A stretch of 17,072 nucleotides of DNA from Acidobacteriota bacterium (GTDB taxonomy: Bacteria; Acidobacteriota; Vicinamibacteria; Vicinamibacterales; JAFNAJ01): contig JAFNAJ010000012.1 of assembly GCA_017860085.1 (NCBI GenBank), forward strand, positions 1-17,072, read 5' to 3'. Positions within the stretch are counted from its first letter, which is position 1, and every line of letters begins with the position of its first letter. Under the pieces are notes generated by a model that searched no databases, was not told the origin of the DNA, and worked only from the letters and a program-made list of their open reading frames with translations. Made by a program: the position numbers and the translations under genes. This document shows positions 13,442 through 17,072 of this stretch, in pieces.

Positions 13442-15559
13442 ATGTCGACGATGTCGCGGGTCGCGCTGGCGGTGGTCGTGGTGGCGTCTGTCGGCATCGC
13501 TCCAGCTGCGCGCCAGCAAGCACCGCCGCCGCAGGCACCGAGTCAGCCGGCCGACCAGCAGCCTGCGCCGCCGACGTTTCGTGTCGAAGCGAACTTCGTG
13601 CGGGTCGATGCCTTCGTGACCGAGGACGGCCGGCCGGTGCGCGATCTCGGCATGGCCGACTTCGAGGTCCTCGAGGACGGGGTCCCGCAGGAGGTCGAGA
13701 CGTTCGAGCGCGTGGACGTCCGAACGAACATCCCACAAGAAGAGCGGGTCGAGCCGCAGACGGCCGCCGAGGGACGAGCGATGGCGAAGGAGCCTCGCAG
13801 CCGTGTCTTCGTCCTGTTCCTCGACACCGACCACGCCAGCGTCGACAGCTCCCAGCGGATGCGCACCGCGATCCCGAAGCTGCTCAACGACATCATCGGC
13901 CCTGACGACCTGTTCGCCGTGATGGTGCCGGGCATGGCCCCCGAAGACATCACATTTGCGCGGCGCACGCTGGTCATCGAGAACATCCTGGAACGCTACT
14001 GGGCGTGGGGACGCCGCCACCGGGTCACCGGCCGTGACGAGATCGAGGAACTCTACGTGTCCTGCTATCCCACCAACAGCCGATGCGAGGAGATCGGGCT
14101 CGAGATGATCGATCGGCGACGCGAGCAACGCGTCCTGGAGTCGCTCAGGGCCCTGGTGGGCTACCTGCGGACCGTGCGCGAGGAGCGGAAGGCCATCATC
14201 GCGGTGAGCGAGGGCTGGCGGCTCTACCGCCCGGATCGGGTGCTCGTCGAGGGCGTCGGGTGCACGCGACCGTCGTCGACGACGCTCGGGACCAGTCCGC
14301 AGGGGCGGCTCGTGCCGGATGCCGATCGGGCGCATGGCGAACTGCCCAGGGGCGATTGCGAACAGGACCGCATTCTGCTGGGGCAGTACGATGGCGACCA
14401 GGAATTTCGCGACCTGCTCGACGAGGCGAATCGTTCCAACGCCAGCTTCTACCCAGTCGACCCGCGGGGCCTTCCCGCCTTCGACCGGCCGTTGTCCGAT
14501 CCGCGAGCGCTCAGGGTCGTGGAGGACATGGCACTGTTGCGCCAGCGCATCGAATCGCTTCAGACCCTGGCCGGGGCCACCGACGGGCTCGCCATCGTGA
14601 ACAGCAATGACATCGAACGTGGACTCCACCGAATCGTCGACGACCTCACGTCGTACTACCTGCTCGGGTACTACTCTACGAACCCGAAGCTGGACGGTGG
14701 CTACCGGAAGATCACTGTCCGCGTGAAGCGTCCCGGCGTGGAGGTGCGCGCGCGTCGCGGCTACCGGGCCGCGACGGAGGCCGAGGTGGCCGCCCGCCGC
14801 GAGGCGGAGGTCGAGGCAGCGAGGGTGGACCCCGCCAGGATGGCTCTTGATGCGGCATTCTCGGCCCTCGGGAAGTCGGCCGGAACCCCGCGGATGCAGA
14901 GCCTGTCTGGGTGGGTTCCAGGAGAGACGGGCCTCTCGGCGGTCTGGATGGTGACCGAACTCGAAGCCGGCTTCGCCAGGCGCCCTGAATGGCAGCAGGG
15001 CGGAACGGTCGAGTTGCAGTTGGTCACACCCGGCGGCGACGTGGCGTCGGAGTCGAAGACCGAACTCGCACCAGGCGGTCGCCTCATCGAACAGCAGTTC
15101 ACGGCGCTCGAACTCGGGCCGGGCGAGTACGTGTTGCGCCTCCGCCTACGCCCGACGGGTGGGGGACTGCCTTACCAGGAGGCCACGCGGTTCTCGGTTC
15201 CCGACGACGTCGCCACTCCGGGTTCTCCCCGGTTCCTGCGCCGGGGCCCGTTGACCGCCCACGCGTTCCAGCCGACGGGCGACGTGCGCTTTCGACGCAC
15301 GGACACGCTCAGAGTGGAGGTCCCGCTCGCGGGCGACGGCGAAACGTCGGTACGCGCAGAGCTCCTGGATCGAAACGGCGGCATCATGACCGTCCCGGTG
15401 ACGACAGCCGTGAGACGCGATGCGAAGTCCGGCGTCACCTGGGGCACCGCCGACGTGTCGCTGGGGCCGCTGGCGGCGGGCGACTACGCGGTGCGCCTGG
15501 TCATGGAACGGGGGCAGACGCGTCACGAGCGGCTGATCGCGTTCAGGGTGGTGCCGTGA
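13442..15559 (+). CDS. Secreted VWFA-related protein, acidobacterial family
   Basis: This 705-residue protein has a signal peptide (MSTMSRVALAVVVVASVGIA, cleavage near residue 24) followed by a Pro/Gln-rich linker. Next is the block FRVEANFVRVDAFVTEDGRP (46-65) with ADFEVLEDGVPQEVETFE, the opening of the 'VWFA-related Acidobacterial domain' family (TIGR03436). The von Willebrand A-like core starts at RVFVLFLDTDHASVDSSQRM (121-140), where the metal-binding DxSxS motif is replaced by DTDHA, so metal-dependent adhesion is doubtful. The core ends with YYLLGYYSTNPK and RPGVEVRARRGY. The C-terminal 230 residues look beta-rich and are unassigned. The ATG at 13442 has a GGGAGGG ribosome site 4 nt upstream; an ATG at 13292 would overlap UbiD and is rejected. 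Role unknown; extracytoplasmic binding is inferred. Confidence 0.92.
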   Translation: MSTMSRVALAVVVVASVGIAPAARQQAPPPQAPSQPADQQPAPPTFRVEANFVRVDAFVTEDGRPVRDLGMADFEVLEDGVPQEVETFERVDVRTNIPQEERVEPQTAAEGRAMAKEPRSRVFVLFLDTDHASVDSSQRMRTAIPKLLNDIIGPDDLFAVMVPGMAPEDITFARRTLVIENILERYWAWGRRHRVTGRDEIEELYVSCYPTNSRCEEIGLEMIDRRREQRVLESLRALVGYLRTVREERKAIIAVSEGWRLYRPDRVLVEGVGCTRPSSTTLGTSPQGRLVPDADRAHGELPRGDCEQDRILLGQYDGDQEFRDLLDEANRSNASFYPVDPRGLPAFDRPLSDPRALRVVEDMALLRQRIESLQTLAGATDGLAIVNSNDIERGLHRIVDDLTSYYLLGYYSTNPKLDGGYRKITVRVKRPGVEVRARRGYRAATEAEVAARREAEVEAARVDPARMALDAAFSALGKSAGTPRMQSLSGWVPGETGLSAVWMVTELEAGFARRPEWQQGGTVELQLVTPGGDVASESKTELAPGGRLIEQQFTALELGPGEYVLRLRLRPTGGGLPYQEATRFSVPDDVATPGSPRFLRRGPLTAHAFQPTGDVRFRRTDTLRVEVPLAGDGETSVRAELLDRNGGIMTVPVTTAVRRDAKSGVTWGTADVSLGPLAAGDYAVRLVMERGQTRHERLIAFRVVP

Positions 15560-15580
15560 CCGTCGCCTGCTTGACCGCTT

Positions 15581-16138
15581 CTACTTGAACGAGCGCGTGA
15601 AGAGGTCCGCGATCGCTGCGGCTCCGGCTGCGTTGAGCACGCGCGTTCCGGTGCCCGTGAAATGTGCGTGGCCGATCACGGGCAGGTCGGTGCCCGTGCG
15701 TGGACTCCAGAAGGTCTGTCGCCACGTGAACCAGGCGCCCTTCTCCTGGTCGAAGACGTGCAACGGCTTATTGCACAGCTTGGCAAACTCGGCACCCCAC
15801 CCGGTGCCACCTTTGACGGTGTTGTCGGGGAGGATCGCGCCGACGACGTAGATCTCCTGGCCGTTGTTGATCTGATACCAGATGCTCTGCAGCACTTTCC
15901 TCAGCGTGGGGCTGTCGGTGTAGCGACGGCTCATCAGGCGCGAGATATACTCGAGGCTCACGTCCCCGGCGTTCAATTCCTCGTGATTGAGGAACCGCAG
16001 GCCACGGTGGCGTGCCGGGGCGTGCCCGTCGAACGTGAAGTTGACTTCCTCAATCCCATGACGTTCCGCGTTGGCGCCGAACTCGCACTCGGCGCCGGCG
16101 GCGCCCCCGCTGAACAGGATGAACTCCGATCGAGTCAT
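15581..16138 (-). CDS. SLOG-like predicted Rossmann-fold nucleotide-binding protein
   Basis: This 185-residue protein starts with a strand and a glycine-rich turn, EFILFSGGAAGAECEFGANA (5-24), and has a second conserved glycine patch KGGTGWGAEFAKLCNKPLHV (109-128) followed by FDQEKGAWFTW. A short G-[GS]-x-G turn plus a later GGTGW is the layout of the SLOG/DprA-like group of nucleotide or nucleotide-derivative sensors. GTGTRVLNAAGAAAIADLF closes the domain. A strong AAGGAG ribosome site lies 6 nt before the ATG. It is convergent with the VWFA gene (21 bp) and divergent from the phosphoesterase gene (64 bp). SLOG proteins sometimes act in nucleotide-signalled defence, but no effector (TIR, nuclease, membrane pore) is adjacent, so no such role is claimed. 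It could also be an enzyme acting on nucleoside derivatives. Confidence 0.7.
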   Translation of the reverse strand: MTRSEFILFSGGAAGAECEFGANAERHGIEEVNFTFDGHAPARHRGLRFLNHEELNAGDVSLEYISRLMSRRYTDSPTLRKVLQSIWYQINNGQEIYVVGAILPDNTVKGGTGWGAEFAKLCNKPLHVFDQEKGAWFTWRQTFWSPRTGTDLPVIGHAHFTGTGTRVLNAAGAAAIADLFTRSFK

Positions 16139-16202
16139 TGAGGCTCCTTTCGCCAGCCCATCAGTGTATCAGCAGCCGCAGAGCGACGGCTCGGGCGGCG
16201 GG

Positions 16203-16688
16203 GTGGCCACAAGTCCCGAGGTGCGGGTCATCGGCCTCGTCTCCGACACGCACGGCCTGGCTCGCCCTCAGCTCGGCCGTGCGCTGGCCGGCGTCGAGCT
16301 CATCCTGCATGCGGGCGACGTGGGCCATCCCCGCGTGCTCGACGAGCTGCTGGCGATTGCACCGGTGCGGGCTGTCCTGGGCAACGTCGACGACCCGCGC
16401 AACCCAGCCCTGGCGTCGCTGCTCGAACTCGAAGTGGGAGGTGTCACCATCCACGTGAGTCACGGTCACGAGCTGGGGGCGCCGACACCCGTGCGTCTCG
16501 TGGAACGCTACGACGCCGACGTCATCGTCTACGGCCACACCCATCGGCCGCTCGTCGAGCGGATTGGGCGACAACTCGTGATCAATCCCGGGGCCGCCGG
16601 GCCGGCACGCTTCCATCTCGTGCCGAGCGTGGCACGGCTCCTGGTTCGCAACGGGCTGGCAGAGGCGGAGCTGGTCGCGCTCGTCTAG
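16203..16688 (+). CDS. YfcE/MJ0936-type metallophosphoesterase
   Basis: This 161-residue single-domain calcineurin-like phosphoesterase acts on phosphodiesters using two metal ions, in the cytoplasm. All five ligand motifs are present: SDTHG (Asp15, His17), HAGDVG (Asp39), GNVDDP (Asn61), VSHGH (His87) and YGHTHRP (His112, His114). NPGAAGPARF is the usual late block. Length fits the family (about 160-165). The GTG at 16203 was chosen because the domain begins 8 residues later and the upstream in-frame ATGs at 16071 and 16119 lie inside the divergent SLOG-like gene. Another GTG at 16221 is possible. The ribosome site is weak. Physiological substrate unknown. It is convergent with the gene at the right edge. 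Confidence 0.9.
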   Translation: MATSPEVRVIGLVSDTHGLARPQLGRALAGVELILHAGDVGHPRVLDELLAIAPVRAVLGNVDDPRNPALASLLELEVGGVTIHVSHGHELGAPTPVRLVERYDADVIVYGHTHRPLVERIGRQLVINPGAAGPARFHLVPSVARLLVRNGLAEAELVALV

Positions 16689-16689
16689 C

Positions 16690-16712
16690 CCGGGGCGGGG
16701 AAGAGCCCCCGG
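16690..16712. terminator. GC-rich hairpin between convergent genes
   Basis: CCGGGGC (16690-16696) pairs with GCCCCCGG (16705-16712) with one bulge around a purine-rich loop. It starts directly after the phosphoesterase stop and precedes the convergent gene's end at 16737. It lacks a T-run on either strand, so it is only a positional candidate. Confidence 0.3.
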
Positions 16713-16736
16713 CAGCGGCGGCGAGTTCGCGGCTCG

Positions 16737-17072
16737 CTACGAAGGCCGCTGGGCGATGAGACCGAGGGGCACCGCCCTGAGGCCACGCCAGGCCCGGGTC
16801 CGCCCCTCACGGTTGCGCACGAGCAGCTGCGCGGACAGCCCCCCATCGAGCGCGACGGCCGACCGGCATCCGAGCGCCCCCATCACCGCCGCCATCTCGG
16901 GATTGGTGAGTCCGAGCGGCAGGAACTCGCCAGCAGAACCCAGCCCCCGGAAGCGGGTCATGGCAAAGAGCAGCCGACCATCTTCGAGCACGCCGAGCCC
17001 AAGCCTCGCATCCCGGTGCGTCACATCGAGGCCAGGGCCGGGTTGCCTGAGCGCCTGGGGCACGCGCCCTCC
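16737..17072 (-). CDS. Phosphodiester glycosidase-like (NAGPA/DUF2233) protein, C-terminal part
   Basis: The frame is open to the right edge, so the N-terminus is missing; about 111 residues are visible. They read RDARLGLGVLEDGRLLFAMT, then LGLTNPEMAAVMGALGCRSA and VALDGGLSAQLLVRN, ending in VPLGLIAQRPS. The R.A.G...DGRLL...., then NPEMA..M..LG...A..LDGG.S order is that of the phosphodiester glycosidase domain (NAGPA family), in which the LDGGxS stretch is the most conserved part. Such domains are usually on exported proteins, but the signal region is out of view. A GTG at 17063 is not a convincing start because the family domain extends well upstream. It ends convergently with the phosphoesterase gene, 48 bp apart. 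Confidence 0.75.
   Translation of the reverse strand, partial: GGRVPQALRQPGPGLDVTHRDARLGLGVLEDGRLLFAMTRFRGLGSAGEFLPLGLTNPEMAAVMGALGCRSAVALDGGLSAQLLVRNREGRTRAWRGLRAVPLGLIAQRPS

Noticed and set aside
11329..13497. A 722-codon open frame on the - strand covering the UbiD gene
   Set aside because: It is Arg/His/Pro-rich with no domain-like pattern and lies opposite a complete, motif-bearing UbiD protein. Long antisense frames are expected at this GC content.
13307..14629. A 440-codon - strand frame opposite the VWFA gene
   Set aside because: The composition is typical of an antisense shadow, and it runs through the intergenic G/T-rich repeat and the UbiD end.
15581..16688. A SLOG plus phosphoesterase anti-phage defence cassette
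   Set aside because: No effector, nucleotide-synthesising enzyme or mobile-element signature is nearby; the genes are divergent and the surroundings are housekeeping. Kept only as a low-level finding.

Overview
The window is high-GC bacterial DNA with densely packed genes, short intergenic gaps, almost no leader sequence on several genes, and long shadow reading frames opposite the real ones. The best taxonomic pointer is the secreted protein at 13442-15559. Its N-terminal block (VEANFVRVDAFVTEDGRPV) and its late YYLLGYYS...GYR block are those of the 'VWFA-related Acidobacterial domain' family. Together with the base composition this suggests Acidobacteriota, probably the Vicinamibacteria branch. 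The taxonomy is inferred from family knowledge, not from a marker gene. No rRNA, tRNA, CRISPR array, transposase, phage gene or integration site was seen. It reads as ordinary chromosomal backbone.

Left part (1-3103). A tripartite efflux operon runs leftward: a TolC-like outer membrane protein (724-2043), then the periplasmic adaptor (718 to beyond the left edge). The adaptor frame is broken by a perfect 11-bp tandem duplication at 301-322, and deleting one copy restores a normal adaptor sequence. Divergent from it is an ECF sigma factor (2106-2771). Its stop overlaps the start of a small anti-sigma protein (2771-3103) whose C12/H38/C42/C45 spacing is that of the zinc/thiol RsrA type.

Central part (3128-9349). 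A leftward pair encodes a full-length pyruvate:ferredoxin oxidoreductase (nifJ, 4159-7767), followed by a dihydroorotate-dehydrogenase-like flavoprotein (3128-4120) that lacks the SCPN catalytic loop. A 297-bp divergent control region holds a perfect 10-bp inverted repeat and a TTGACA/AAGAAT promoter. It separates the pair from a rightward pair: a secreted DUF4920-type protein and a rhomboid protease with an N-terminal zinc ribbon.

Right part (9385-17072). In order: a trans-3-hydroxy-L-proline dehydratase (leftward, Cys104/Thr268); a divergent thioredoxin-like [2Fe-2S] ferredoxin; apaG (leftward); a short four-cysteine protein whose ATG overlaps that of apaG on the opposite strand; a UbiD-family decarboxylase; the acidobacterial VWFA-type secreted protein; a SLOG-like predicted nucleotide-binding protein (leftward); a YfcE-type metallophosphoesterase; and the C-terminal part of a phosphodiester glycosidase-like protein running off the right edge. 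No single large system unites the window. The items most worth a second look are the duplication-inactivated adaptor, the four-cysteine micro-gene in front of the UbiD decarboxylase, the RsrA-like anti-sigma factor, the catalytic-loop-less DHOD partner of PFOR, and a recurring -10-like motif placed 6-8 nt before start codons.
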